Assembly (NCBI RefSeq): GCF_963575615.1
Contig: NZ_CAUYTL010000046.1
Location: 1-17,245 of the forward strand
Length of the DNA stretch: 17,245 nt
From: Listeria_A hofi
GTDB taxonomy: Bacteria > Bacillota > Bacilli > Lactobacillales > Listeriaceae
Reading direction: 5' to 3'
Both the position numbers and the translations under genes were made by a program. Under the pieces are notes generated by a model, which did no database searches, was not told where the DNA came from, and saw only the letters and a program-made list of their open reading frames with translations. Positions 1-8,527 of this stretch are shown here, in pieces; within the stretch, counting starts at the first letter, position 1; the number at the start of each line of letters is the position of its first letter.

Positions 1-27
1 GTGTACTTATTTCTATATACATATAAA

Positions 28-75
28 GAGGATGGAACATCCGTTGATTTGTAGATCAACTTTTGTCCCATCCTC
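28..75. repeat. Interrupted inverted repeat (hairpin) next to an intergenic repeat
   Basis: GAGGATGGAAC (28-38) pairs with GTCCCATCCTC (65-75) with one mismatch. A second stem inside it pairs GTTGAT (43-48) with ATCAAC (55-60). The element lies about 50 nt beyond the stop of the minus-strand GH13 gene, so it may act as that operon's terminator or as an mRNA-end stabiliser. The U tract that would follow it on the minus strand is weak, so termination is inferred. Confidence 0.6.
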
Positions 76-109
76 GTATTTTTCTAGGTCAGGATACTTT
101 GTCTCAGAC
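75..109 (-). repeat. Intergenic repeat, copy A
   Basis: On the minus strand this reads GTCTGAGACAAA, a 5-nt spacer, then CTGACCTAGAAAAATACG. Both blocks recur exactly at 17174-17210 on the plus strand, with a 7-nt spacer. Copy A sits directly downstream of the GH13 stop codon and is followed by the hairpin at 28-75. A dispersed intergenic element is the simplest reading; its function is unknown. Confidence 0.75.
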
Positions 110-126
110 ACTCCTTTTTGCTATTG

Positions 127-1776
127 CTATTTTATCCAAGCATATCCATACGCTGGCAACTCAAAACTGCCATTCACTCGTTCACCAGTTAATAAGTTCT
201 CTGCACCTGCTGTTTCAATCATTACCACCCTATCGCTAACATTCGTGTAACAATAAACACCACCTCTTTTAAGCGCAAAAACGTTAGCTTCACTTGCAAT
301 CACTTCTTGCTGCTGGTATGGATTAAATGCTGATTCTCTCTTACGAACTTCCGCCAATTTCTTCAATCCTGAAAAAATGGCTCGGCGATATGTGTTGGTT
401 TCTAATTCGTCTTGCAGTGTTCCCAAATCAAGTTTTTCGCGGTTAATTCGTCTTGGGATTCCTGACTTCTCGGCTGCTTCTTTGTCGTTTCGTGAGCCGA
501 ATAAAGAATGATAATACACGGCTGGGACGCCCATGACAGAAAATAGGATATGATGAGCGGCGAGCATTTTTTGTACTGCTAGGTCGTCAGATTCGCTGGC
601 ATTCCGTAGCGCATCGCTATAGTTGATGTTTAATTCGTAGATGGATTGGCTACCGTCTGGATTGTTTTTATAGGAAATCTGACCGCCATTTTGGACTACT
701 TTTTCAGCTAGTTGTTCGCGGTCTAGATCGGTTAAAATGCCTTCTGTTGGGCGCATGCCGATGCCATCGTGAGATGCTAAAAAATTGAAATAGGTCGCTG
801 TTTCGCTCATCGGTGTAATCGTTTTTGCCCAGTTGGTGAGATGGGTCGCATCGTGTGTTGTGAAAGCGTGTAATGTGAGTGGTGGCAACGGGAATTGGTA
901 GACTTGATGGGCTTCGTTTTTACCATCGCCGAAATAGCTGATATTTTCTTTATGTGGTACATTCGTTTCAGTGATAATCTGTGTATTTGGTGCAAAATAG
1001 TCTGTTAGCAAGCGCCAAATTTGAATCACGGCATGTGTTTGTGGTAAATGAATGCAAGTCGTCCCAGATTCTTTCCAGAGGAACCCGATGGCATCTAGTC
1101 GAATCGATGTAGCACCCCGCGTGATGTAGGTTAGTAGTGTTTCGGTTAATCGGATGAACATATCTGGGTCTTGAATATTGACGTCGACTTGATCTTTGCT
1201 GAATGTGGACCAGACTTGTTTTTCTGATGTACCATATGTGTGGAAAAGCGGGCTCGTTCTTGGACGCACAACTTTTGTAACATCAAAATCAGGCTCTTTT
1301 TCTACAAAGGCTTGCTCAAATCCCGGTTTCCCTTGGAGAAATTGCTGGAACCAGTCACTTGATTCGGACATATGATTCGCAACGAAATCGTACATGAGTC
1401 GGTAATTTTTCGCCAAATCATCAATGTCTGACCAATCTCCAAGTTCAGGATTAATTTGCAAGTAATCCGTCACGGAAAAACCATCATCGGATGTGTAAGG
1501 AAACATTGGAAGTAAATGAACGTCCGTAATAATATCAGAAACAGTTTCGTCAAGCATGGTGCGCAAGGCTTGTAGCGGTTTTTGGTTCGCCGATTGGATG
1601 CTATCGCCATATGTGATAAGGTAAATATTTTTCTCATTGAGCGGCTCGGCTGGTGGAACGACTTGTTGCGCATCAATTAATTTTTCCAGACGATTGGCGA
1701 TATCACTGCGTTTTGGTTCATCAAAAAGGCTCGCTAGATGATTGTTTATTTGCTTCGTTAAATCAAATCGGTTCAT
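127..1776 (-). CDS. GH13_18 family glycoside phosphorylase (glucosylglycerate / sucrose-6'-phosphate phosphorylase-like)
   Basis: A 549-residue cytosolic (beta/alpha)8-barrel enzyme of GH13 subfamily 18, which cleaves alpha-glucosides with phosphate to give alpha-glucose 1-phosphate. The GH13 motifs are visible: DFVANH at 130-135, the nucleophile D228 in SIRLDAIGF, the acid/base E270 in ITETNVPH, and the transition-state Asp D337 in LASHDGIG. The stretch ETNVPHKENISYFG and the length match the glucosylglycerate or sucrose-6'-phosphate phosphorylase branch better than classical sucrose phosphorylases (inference from memory). The ATG start has AAGGAG about 8 nt upstream. That site overlaps the end of the upstream alpha-mannosidase gene, whose stop lies 2 nt away, so the two are probably translationally coupled. 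It is the last gene of a PTS-mannosidase-phosphorylase operon. No signal peptide. The family is secure; the exact substrate is not. Confidence 0.85.
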   Translation of the reverse strand: MNRFDLTKQINNHLASLFDEPKRSDIANRLEKLIDAQQVVPPAEPLNEKNIYLITYGDSIQSANQKPLQALRTMLDETVSDIITDVHLLPMFPYTSDDGFSVTDYLQINPELGDWSDIDDLAKNYRLMYDFVANHMSESSDWFQQFLQGKPGFEQAFVEKEPDFDVTKVVRPRTSPLFHTYGTSEKQVWSTFSKDQVDVNIQDPDMFIRLTETLLTYITRGATSIRLDAIGFLWKESGTTCIHLPQTHAVIQIWRLLTDYFAPNTQIITETNVPHKENISYFGDGKNEAHQVYQFPLPPLTLHAFTTHDATHLTNWAKTITPMSETATYFNFLASHDGIGMRPTEGILTDLDREQLAEKVVQNGGQISYKNNPDGSQSIYELNINYSDALRNASESDDLAVQKMLAAHHILFSVMGVPAVYYHSLFGSRNDKEAAEKSGIPRRINREKLDLGTLQDELETNTYRRAIFSGLKKLAEVRKRESAFNPYQQQEVIASEANVFALKRGGVYCYTNVSDRVVMIETAGAENLLTGERVNGSFELPAYGYAWIK

Positions 1777-1778
1777 TG

Positions 1779-4346
1779 TTATAACTCCTTATATTTTAGA
1801 GTGAGATGGCTATGCGGCATAATCGTTGCTACATCTGCAATCGGTAATTCTGCCATATTTACTACTATTCCAGACTCGATGTCGATCGACTCATTTGTTG
1901 GATTGAAAACGCGTAAAATAATACCGTCACCGTCTTCTGCTAGTTTTAGGGTGCTGAAAAATGCGGCGTCATTCATCGTTAGTAGGCTCGCAGATGTTGG
2001 TAAATCATGCATTTTCGTTGGTTGTGGCAATTCAAAACGTTCCACTCGCTCTTCAAAACTGTTCAGCGTTTGCAGGTGATAACTGAGCTGATGGTCACGC
2101 ACGCGTTCAGTAGCTTGAAACCAGTCGGCATTTGTGAATTCTTTGGTGAAGCGATAATCGTAGCTGAATTCTAGGTTGCCAAGCATTTGCGCATCTGGTG
2201 TTTCTACAACTTTATTGTTAATCCCAGAGGCGCGGCCGGGACGCCAAGCGATATTATCTTTGCCAAGCAATCCGACACTCCGGAAAAGCGTGAGAGCTAG
2301 GTAATCCCTAGTCGCTTCATATTCTTTCAAACCTTGTGTCAGAACACCAATCGCGCCCTTACTGCTAAGACTCACAGCAAAATTTTCAAGTGGATAAATC
2401 GGAACTGGTGCCTCGGCAAAACGGTTCTCACGCCAATTCGTAAAGTGCGGATTAGTGTTCGCGCGTCTGATAGTAGTGAACGCTTGATCCGCGTAGCTTT
2501 CCTCGCTAGCTGGCGCTTCGAACCTGACGCGAATGCGATGGTTCTTCGTTTTATTCGTAAGGCGGTGTTTAATACCAAGCGTATCTTCACCTTTTTTGAG
2601 CGTAAAAGTCGTCTCGATTTCTGTACCTTCTCCGCGCGCTAACGTATGGCGAACCGTCATGTCAGAAACGAGATTTGCTTGGCGCACCTGCACACATTTC
2701 GCTTCACCAGCAAGTTCTGCAACATCCCCTGCCAATGGAGAGAAATCATATGAATCGCCGTCATCAGCAACATCTTCAAACGTCATGAAGTTTTCCAATT
2801 GCTCACCAAATTTTGTCGTTAATCGTAGCTTCCCATCTACAACTTCAATCGTATAATACTCATTCGTAATTTTGGCCTCATCAACTGGTGCTACTTGATT
2901 CACTGAACCCACGACAATCTGCAACACTTGATAACTAAATGGCTCCATCGCAATTGCAGCGCTGACAACTGTACGATAATAGCCCGGAATTTCGACTTCC
3001 TGCTCGCCAGCTGCTGTTACCACGACCTTCTTTCCACCAGAAATGTAATCTTGCGCTAAAATCGTTTGTGGCACAGTATTCCCTAATACATCCGCCAAAC
3101 ATACTGCTTTTTCTTTCGTAAAAATCACCGTCTCAACCTGCTTTGTCATTGCTTTTGGTAACAAGTGAAAAATGAGAACAGCGCCTTGGTCAAATTCTGC
3201 ACCTACTCCGCGCGCCATTTGCTTTTTCAAAACGTTGATAAGGCTATCACAAATACGCTCAGCCTGCTCCAAACGATGTATTATCGCGCTATTCGTCTCG
3301 TCCGAATTACAACCACCAATCGAATCATGCGCGTGCACATCAAACAGCAACTTAAAAATCTTATCCAACCAGCGTTTCGGATACGGCGCACCATACTTAT
3401 TCGCCATCACCGCTAACGGTTCCAGCTGATGATAAATTTTATCCTCGATTCGGCTATTCGCAAGCTTAATATCCACGCGCTGTGACCGAATCGTATTATG
3501 AATTCGCGATTTTTGCGATGCCAAAAGTTCTCCTTCAATCACTGTCTCAAATTGCGAATCTCCCCACGTCGCTTCCATAAATGTCTCATAGTCAGATAAC
3601 ACAAACTGGTAATCCGATTGTTTCGCATTCAACCCTTCGATAGTCTCAGGAAAATGCTCACGAACCAATACCTGATCCCCGCCCGCTGGAAGTAATAGCT
3701 GTGATGTCGATTGATTCATCTCCCGCAACGTATCCAAAATCGGCGTCAATGTTCCTGACACATAACCCGCATCTGTCGCCAAAAATTTCCCCGGTCCATA
3801 TCCGAAATACATGTAATTCGCCTTCGCAATCACCCCATCCGGAGCGCGCCATTGAAAATTCAAATCCGTTGCTACATCCTCCGTGTACAATCCACGCTGT
3901 AAAATCGCATATTCCATCCCAAAAGAGCGAAAAATAGATGGCAAATAAGCATTCTGTCCAAAAATATCAGGCAAATAACCAATTTTCATACTATGTCCCA
4001 TTGCCTTCGCCGCGCGTGATCCATATAGTAAATTGCGAATGATTGACTCTTTGTGCACAAGTAACGTATCCGTCTGCGTATACCAAGGCCCTACAAAAAG
4101 CCGTTTTTGCACAATAAGTTGCTCCAATTTCGCCTTTTTCTCTGGCAAAATAGCAAGAAAATCCTCAATCACCGACATTTGCGCGTCGAATACGAACGAT
4201 TTATACGCATCATCCCGCTCCAAAACATCCATCAAATGACGCAAATTTTCAATAAGCATCACGTTCGAATCTTCTATTGTAAAATACCACTCACGATCCC
4301 AATGCGCATGTGGCACCACGTGGACTATTTTTTGTTCTTTTATCAT
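1779..4346 (-). CDS. mngB: GH38 alpha-mannosidase (mannosylglycerate hydrolase-like)
   Basis: An 855-residue cytosolic GH38 enzyme. E. coli MngB, of similar length (about 877 residues), hydrolyses 6-phosphomannosyl-glycerate made by the MngA PTS. Visible motifs are HAHWDREW at 13-20 (zinc ligands H15 and D17), the predicted nucleophile D127 in GYLPDIFGQ, and the late zinc ligand H340 in FDVHAHDSIGG. The rest is the long beta-rich C-terminal part usual for GH38. The ATG start is preceded by GTGAGG. The gene sits 70 nt downstream of the PTS EIIABC gene and 2 nt upstream of the GH13 phosphorylase, which fits intracellular processing of a PTS-imported sugar. Mannosylglycerate specificity is inferred from the MngA-MngB style pairing; other alpha-mannosides or phospho-mannosides are possible. 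The symbol is tentative. Confidence 0.85.
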   Translation of the reverse strand: MIKEQKIVHVVPHAHWDREWYFTIEDSNVMLIENLRHLMDVLERDDAYKSFVFDAQMSVIEDFLAILPEKKAKLEQLIVQKRLFVGPWYTQTDTLLVHKESIIRNLLYGSRAAKAMGHSMKIGYLPDIFGQNAYLPSIFRSFGMEYAILQRGLYTEDVATDLNFQWRAPDGVIAKANYMYFGYGPGKFLATDAGYVSGTLTPILDTLREMNQSTSQLLLPAGGDQVLVREHFPETIEGLNAKQSDYQFVLSDYETFMEATWGDSQFETVIEGELLASQKSRIHNTIRSQRVDIKLANSRIEDKIYHQLEPLAVMANKYGAPYPKRWLDKIFKLLFDVHAHDSIGGCNSDETNSAIIHRLEQAERICDSLINVLKKQMARGVGAEFDQGAVLIFHLLPKAMTKQVETVIFTKEKAVCLADVLGNTVPQTILAQDYISGGKKVVVTAAGEQEVEIPGYYRTVVSAAIAMEPFSYQVLQIVVGSVNQVAPVDEAKITNEYYTIEVVDGKLRLTTKFGEQLENFMTFEDVADDGDSYDFSPLAGDVAELAGEAKCVQVRQANLVSDMTVRHTLARGEGTEIETTFTLKKGEDTLGIKHRLTNKTKNHRIRVRFEAPASEESYADQAFTTIRRANTNPHFTNWRENRFAEAPVPIYPLENFAVSLSSKGAIGVLTQGLKEYEATRDYLALTLFRSVGLLGKDNIAWRPGRASGINNKVVETPDAQMLGNLEFSYDYRFTKEFTNADWFQATERVRDHQLSYHLQTLNSFEERVERFELPQPTKMHDLPTSASLLTMNDAAFFSTLKLAEDGDGIILRVFNPTNESIDIESGIVVNMAELPIADVATIMPHSHLTLKYKEL

Positions 4347-4380
4347 TTAAAAAACCTCACATCTCTATCAAAAGCGGATA

Positions 4381-4403
4381 GGGACTCCAAATTTCTGAGT
4401 CCC
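4381..4403 (-). other. Intercistronic hairpin between PTS and mannosidase genes
   Basis: GGGACTC (4381-4387) and GAGTCCC (4397-4403) form a perfect 7-bp stem with a 9-nt loop in the 70-nt gap between the PTS stop and the GH38 start. No U run follows on the minus strand. It is therefore more likely an mRNA processing/stability element or a leaky terminator that lowers downstream expression than a full terminator. Confidence 0.55.
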
Positions 4404-4416
4404 CACCAGCCCCTAT

Positions 4417-6420
4417 TTAATAATCAATTTTTTCGCCATTGCGTTCTTTGCGTTTAATAAGTGCGTAACGGATGAAAATGTTACCAAACGCGATGATTGC
4501 AACACCCACTAGCATGCCGACAAGATAGGCTGGTAAATTTTCAACGAGCGGCCAACCCCAGATTGCTGGAAGTGGTAGCCATTGTACCGCACCAAGTGCA
4601 ACCCCTGTACATGCGCCTGCAATTGCACCGATGATATTTAGTGGAATCGTGATGAGTGGGTTACGGAGCATGAATGGAATCGCGCCTTCTGAAATCGCTA
4701 AAAAACCGAGTAAGAAGGACGTGTTTCCAAGTAACCGCAAATCTTGTGAAAAGACGCGGCGGCCAACAATGAAACGATCAATAATAGTCGCCAAACCGAT
4801 GCCTAGCGGCGGAATCACGATCGCTAACACACGCGGTGTCAACGGGAAGATGTGATCTGCTGACAAACCAATCGCAATCGCACCAGCTGCTTTATTCACT
4901 GGGCCACCAAGGTCAAACGCAGTAGCCGCAGCAATTACTGCCGACAAACTGAGCGTTCCTGACGTACTCATACTTGCAATCGTATCCGCAATCCATTTGT
5001 TTAGATGTCCAAAAACCGGATCGACAACATATAAATTCAGAACAAAAATAACTAAAACACTGATTCCAGGAACGATTAGCATTGGTTTCATCGCAGCTAG
5101 ATTTTTCGATAATTTGACGCGTTGATTTAGGAATTTTGCGACATAACCAGCTGTTAGACCAAGGATTAGCGCGCCTAAGAAGCCACTTGGAATCCCGCCT
5201 TCGATGCCCCAGAAAGTGTAATGCAATCCGCCTGCGAACAAACCGCCCGCAAAACCAGCGATAAGTCCAACACGATCAGCAATAGCATAAGCTACGAACA
5301 TACCGAACACTGGATAAATAAACTTAAAGAGCATATTGCCAAAACCGTCGAGGTAATGCAGAAACTCTTGCAAACCGCCGACACTATTATATGTCGGGTC
5401 ACCAATCATTCCGATATCAAGACCGAGTGCATAAACCCATGTTAGCTTTGCAATACCAAGCATTAAGCCCGCCGCAACGATGAGTGGAATCATGTAGGAA
5501 ATACCAGTCATTATGGCAGCCGTCATGTCGGCACCGACTTTTTTCCAGCCAGTTTTTTGTGTTTTATTCGTAACTGCATTTTCTGATTCAGCACTTGCCG
5601 CGACTTTTCCATCAGGATCTGCTAGCGTGCGAATCAAGATTTCCTTCGCGTGACGCAGCGGATCAGCGACTTTAACTTCGACATAGTTTTTGCCAACAAA
5701 GCGTTCTTTTTCCTTCACTTTTGTATCGACGGCAAACAGGATTCCATCTGCTTTTGCTATTGCATCCGCATCGTGCGTGTCTTCCATTCCGTTCGCGCCT
5801 TGTTTTTCAACTCGAACATCGATGCCAAGCTCTTTACCCGCCTGTTCCAGAGCTTCTGCTGCCATGTACGTGTGGGCGATTCCTGTCGCACAAGCCGTGA
5901 TTGCGAGCACCGATTTGCCAGCATACTCCGAATCGCCAGTCACCGTTTGCGTCACTGCAACATCATCAAGCGCTTCAAAAAGTTCCTCTTTACTTGTCGC
6001 TGCAAGCAACCCATCCAAATAAGATGCGTTCATCAAGCGTCCGCTAAGCTCTGCTAATAATTTCAAATGTGTTGTGCCAGCTTCATCATCCGGAATAGCT
6101 AGCAAAAATACTAATGAAACTTGATTCGTGGGGTCAACGGACTCCCAAGCATTTGCTACTAAAGGTGTTTTCAGTTTTGCGACGGTAAAAACACCCTTTT
6201 TTACAACGCTTGATTTACCGTGCGGAATTGCCAAACCACGCTCCATTCCAGTTGCTGAGTGCCCCTCACGTTCTAAAACAGCTTTTTCGAATGCAACTTT
6301 ATCTGATATATAGCCTTCTTTTTCTAAATTATCTACTAAAAATGAGATTACCGCTTCCTTTGACGTAGCTTCAATGTCGTAGAAAACTAAACTTTGGGTT
6401 GTCATCTCTTTTAAATTCAT
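4417..6420 (-). CDS. mngA: PTS fructose/mannosylglycerate-type transporter, EIIABC fusion
   Basis: A phosphotransferase permease carrying all three EII domains in A-B-C order, as in E. coli MngA/HrsA (about 658 residues). With the ATG at 6420 the protein is 667 residues. EIIA occupies about residues 10-155, with phospho-acceptor H67 in GLAIPHGKS. EIIB occupies about 167-265, with phospho-acceptor C177 in AITACATGIAHTYMAA. A linker follows, then the multi-spanning EIIC domain at about 290-655. The reading frame can be extended two codons to a TTG at 6426, but AGAGG lies about 7 nt before the ATG and almost touches the TTG, so the ATG is preferred. It is the first gene of the operon with GH38 and GH13_18 enzymes and is divergent from an RpiR regulator. 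The substrate is inferred from context; generic fructose-family annotation is the alternative. Confidence 0.88.
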   Translation of the reverse strand: MNLKEMTTQSLVFYDIEATSKEAVISFLVDNLEKEGYISDKVAFEKAVLEREGHSATGMERGLAIPHGKSSVVKKGVFTVAKLKTPLVANAWESVDPTNQVSLVFLLAIPDDEAGTTHLKLLAELSGRLMNASYLDGLLAATSKEELFEALDDVAVTQTVTGDSEYAGKSVLAITACATGIAHTYMAAEALEQAGKELGIDVRVEKQGANGMEDTHDADAIAKADGILFAVDTKVKEKERFVGKNYVEVKVADPLRHAKEILIRTLADPDGKVAASAESENAVTNKTQKTGWKKVGADMTAAIMTGISYMIPLIVAAGLMLGIAKLTWVYALGLDIGMIGDPTYNSVGGLQEFLHYLDGFGNMLFKFIYPVFGMFVAYAIADRVGLIAGFAGGLFAGGLHYTFWGIEGGIPSGFLGALILGLTAGYVAKFLNQRVKLSKNLAAMKPMLIVPGISVLVIFVLNLYVVDPVFGHLNKWIADTIASMSTSGTLSLSAVIAAATAFDLGGPVNKAAGAIAIGLSADHIFPLTPRVLAIVIPPLGIGLATIIDRFIVGRRVFSQDLRLLGNTSFLLGFLAISEGAIPFMLRNPLITIPLNIIGAIAGACTGVALGAVQWLPLPAIWGWPLVENLPAYLVGMLVGVAIIAFGNIFIRYALIKRKERNGEKIDY

Positions 6421-6444
6421 CGTCAATCCTCTTTTCTTATTTCA

Positions 6445-6458
6445 TGAATTCGCTTACA
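6445..6458. promoter_or_regulatory. Catabolite-responsive element (cre, CcpA site)
   Basis: TGAATTCGCTTACA matches the Gram-positive cre consensus TGWNANCGNTNWCA at every constrained position but one. It lies between the PTS start codon and its -10 box, about 20-30 nt downstream of the predicted transcription start. CcpA bound there would block elongation, as at other catabolite-repressed sugar operons. Confidence 0.7.
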
Positions 6459-6483
6459 CAGCACCTTTCGAAAGTGTAATTGA

Positions 6484-6492
6484 AGTATAGCA
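6484..6492 (-). promoter_or_regulatory. Extended -10 promoter of the PTS operon
   Basis: On the minus strand the sequence reads TGC TATACT, an extended -10 element. The -35 region, about 17-18 nt upstream (TGAAAA-like), is poor, which fits either the extended -10 or an activator. CGAAA/TTTCG motifs recur nearby (6465-6474 palindrome CTTTCGAAAG; 6499-6503; 6519-6523) and are candidate operator half-sites for the divergent RpiR regulator. That assignment is inference. Confidence 0.6.
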
Positions 6493-6600
6493 TATCGCCG
6501 AAAGCCTTTTCATACAGGTTTCGTATATTTGTACGGCGCCCGCTGTTATTCTCTATCAAATCGTGATAAAGTAGGAATGAAAGAGCTGGGAGGTTTTTTG

Positions 6601-7362
6601 ATGGGTAAAGTAGCAGAACGTTTTGTCGAGGATATTACAAGTTTGAGTGACTCAGAGAAATATGTTTTTTATTACATCGATAATCATATGGAGCAGGTAA
6701 AAAATATGACATTGACAAACCTAGCTGAAATACTTAGCACATCCAACACGACGATTATCCGGATGTGTCATAAGCTTGGGTTACAAGGTTTTTCAGAGCT
6801 CAAGTTTATTTTGGCTAGTTTCGGCAATCAAAAAAAGGCTCGCACAAATGGGAGTCTAAAAGAAGATTATTTGACCCAACTAACGCAAACTATCGATGCT
6901 ATCAATTTACCAAAAGTAGATTATATCGCCACGAAAATTCTGAATGCTAATACCGTTATTGTTGTTTCTGTGGGGCTTACGAAGATGATTGGCGAATATA
7001 TTGGAAAACGCCTCATTCAAGTGCAAAAACCGACGATGTACGCGTATGAATCGCATATTATTGATCTTTTGCCGAGTTTTATTAAGCCGAATGATGTTAT
7101 TTTGTTTGTTTCGATGAGCGGCGATACAAAAACGCTCGTTCAAGCTGCACAAAAGTTGGAGTACAGCGGTTGTTTCATGTTCGCGATTACAAATCATGGG
7201 GATAGCGCTCTTTCGCAGCTAATGGATACGAATCTGAGCAGTAATATCCCAACGATTTCTTATGCTGGTTATGATATTACATCACGTTCTGGTCTAATGA
7301 TTCAAGCTGATATTTTGCTAGAAGTATACTTGAAGAAGATGTTAGAGCGTGGGAAATCCTGA
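6601..7362 (+). CDS. RpiR-family transcriptional regulator (HTH + SIS domain)
   Basis: A 253-residue DNA-binding regulator that probably senses a sugar phosphate and controls the divergent PTS operon. Residues about 5-75 form the RpiR winged-helix domain, with the helix-turn-helix around 37-60 (LTNLAEILSTSNTTIIRMC). Residues about 105-240 form the SIS phosphosugar-binding domain, including VSMSGDTKTLV at 170-180. An in-frame extension to 6529 exists, but the ATG at 6601 has GGGAGG 7 nt upstream and gives a normal RpiR N-terminus, so it was chosen. No partner gene follows it directly: about 200 nt of apparently non-coding DNA separate it from the next gene. The family is clear. Whether it activates or represses cannot be read from the sequence. 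Confidence 0.87.
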   Translation: MGKVAERFVEDITSLSDSEKYVFYYIDNHMEQVKNMTLTNLAEILSTSNTTIIRMCHKLGLQGFSELKFILASFGNQKKARTNGSLKEDYLTQLTQTIDAINLPKVDYIATKILNANTVIVVSVGLTKMIGEYIGKRLIQVQKPTMYAYESHIIDLLPSFIKPNDVILFVSMSGDTKTLVQAAQKLEYSGCFMFAITNHGDSALSQLMDTNLSSNIPTISYAGYDITSRSGLMIQADILLEVYLKKMLERGKS

Positions 7363-7539
7363 TTTAACCTTCAATTGTATAACCATACAAATGCACTGGA
7401 ACCAAATTAATCAGCAATTCCTCCTTCAAATACAAAACCTCCATCATGCCTGAAGCATGCGCGTCACAATTTTACAATTCGCGAGCCAATTTTTACATCC
7501 TCTTTACAGAACCTCCAAACAAATCATCATTTCACTCGC
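7363..7539. other. Non-coding gap with two small dyads
   Basis: No gene or convincing terminator seen. TTGTAT-AACC-ATACAA (7375-7390) and CATGC-CTGAA-GCATG (7445-7459) are short inverted repeats without T runs. They may be weak hairpins or operator-like sites. Confidence 0.4.
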
Positions 7540-7545
7540 TATAAT
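7540..7545 (+). promoter_or_regulatory. -10 box upstream of the tyrosine phosphatase gene
   Basis: A perfect TATAAT lies 24 nt before the TTG start at 7570, with GAGGAGG in between. The hexamer 17 nt further upstream (AAACAA) is a poor -35, so the promoter is plausible rather than certain. Confidence 0.45.
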
Positions 7546-7569
7546 AAGGTTCATGAGGAGGGGAAAAAT

Positions 7570-8463
7570 TTGAATAAATTCGTTACTATTACTGGTGTTA
7601 TCGTTGTTGGAAGCTCTTTATTACTCGCAGGTTGTGGACCAAGTGATGTGAATTCGCTCGCAGCAAAAGAAACCCAAACACAACTCAAGCCTGGCAGTCA
7701 GATTAAGTTAGACGGTGCCGTGAACGTCCGTGATCTTGGTGGTTATAAAACGGCTGATGGCAAAACAATCAAGCAGCACAAACTAATCCGCGCCGCCGAA
7801 CTCGCCACTCTTTCCGAAAGTGATATTAAAAAGCTGACTTCTACATATAGTCTGGCTGAAATTATTGATTTCCGTACCAATTCTGAGGTGAAAGCAAAAC
7901 CTGACCCTACTATCAAAAATGTTTCTTATACCCACGATTCAATTATGAAGGACAACGGCGCATCGACCAGCACTCAAGACATGATAACAAGCCTTGCGAA
8001 AATGGAAAATCCCGAGCAATTCCTAATCGATGCCAACAAAAGTTTCGTTACCGATCAGCAGTCCATCGATGGCTATAAATTATTTTTCCAAAAACTGCTG
8101 GATAATAAAGATGGCTCCGTACTTTGGCATTGTACCGCAGGAAAAGATCGCACTGGCTTTGGGACTGCGCTCGTCTTAGCAGCACTTGGCGTCGATCAAA
8201 AAACGATTATGACCGACTACCTACTTTCCAATAAATATCGCGAGGCAGAAAATCAGAAAATGCTCGACGCTCTTGCCAAACAAACCGATAATCCGAAAGT
8301 TCTAGCTGGTATGAAAGCAGTTCTCGATGTCCGTGCATCGTATTTAAATGCAGCATTCGATGAAATAAACGCCAAATATGGTAGCATGGATGCATTTCTC
8401 AAACAAGGGCTCGGCTTAACAAATCAAGATATCAAAACGCTCAAGAAAACGTATCTACAATAA
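7570..8463 (+). CDS. Lipoprotein tyrosine phosphatase (LipA-like, Y_phosphatase3 family)
   Basis: A 297-residue secreted, probably lipid-anchored protein-tyrosine or phosphoinositide phosphatase. The N-terminus is a lipoprotein signal with lipobox LAGC, placing Cys22 at the mature end. The family signature VNVRDLGGYKT follows at 51-61. D100 in IIDFRTNSE is a likely catalytic-loop residue. The P-loop WHCTAGKDRTG at 186-196 carries nucleophile C188 and R194. Related Listeria phosphatases (LipA) are exported and linked to host interaction; a similar role here is inference. The start is TTG with GAGGAGG about 8 nt upstream, and choosing it keeps the signal peptide intact. The gene appears monocistronic, between a -10 box and a strong terminator. 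Confidence 0.88.
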   Translation: MNKFVTITGVIVVGSSLLLAGCGPSDVNSLAAKETQTQLKPGSQIKLDGAVNVRDLGGYKTADGKTIKQHKLIRAAELATLSESDIKKLTSTYSLAEIIDFRTNSEVKAKPDPTIKNVSYTHDSIMKDNGASTSTQDMITSLAKMENPEQFLIDANKSFVTDQQSIDGYKLFFQKLLDNKDGSVLWHCTAGKDRTGFGTALVLAALGVDQKTIMTDYLLSNKYREAENQKMLDALAKQTDNPKVLAGMKAVLDVRASYLNAAFDEINAKYGSMDAFLKQGLGLTNQDIKTLKKTYLQ

Positions 8464-8468
8464 AATGA

Positions 8469-8526
8469 AAAATGTGATCAGGAGCTCGCCAAATCTAGCG
8501 CGGGTTCCTAATCACATTTTTTTACT
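8469..8526. terminator. Bidirectional intrinsic terminator
   Basis: A long hairpin with outer arms AAATGTGAT and ATCACATTT, inner pairing AGGA/TCCT and GCGC-rich tips, flanked by A runs on one side and T7 on the other. It lies between the convergent phosphatase gene and the small membrane protein gene and can serve both. Confidence 0.8.
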
Positions 8527-8527
8527 A

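Noticed and set aside
5650..6057. Plus-strand open frames opposite the EIIA/EIIB region of the PTS gene
   Set aside because: The overlapping minus-strand frame carries recognisable EIIA and EIIB active sites; the plus frames show no motif.
6421..6426. TTG start two codons upstream of the chosen PTS start
   Set aside because: The AGAGG ribosome binding site nearly abuts the TTG but is ideally spaced from the ATG at 6420.
7445..7459. Terminator after the RpiR gene
   Set aside because: The 5-bp stem CATGC/GCATG has no T run and lies about 80 nt from the stop codon.
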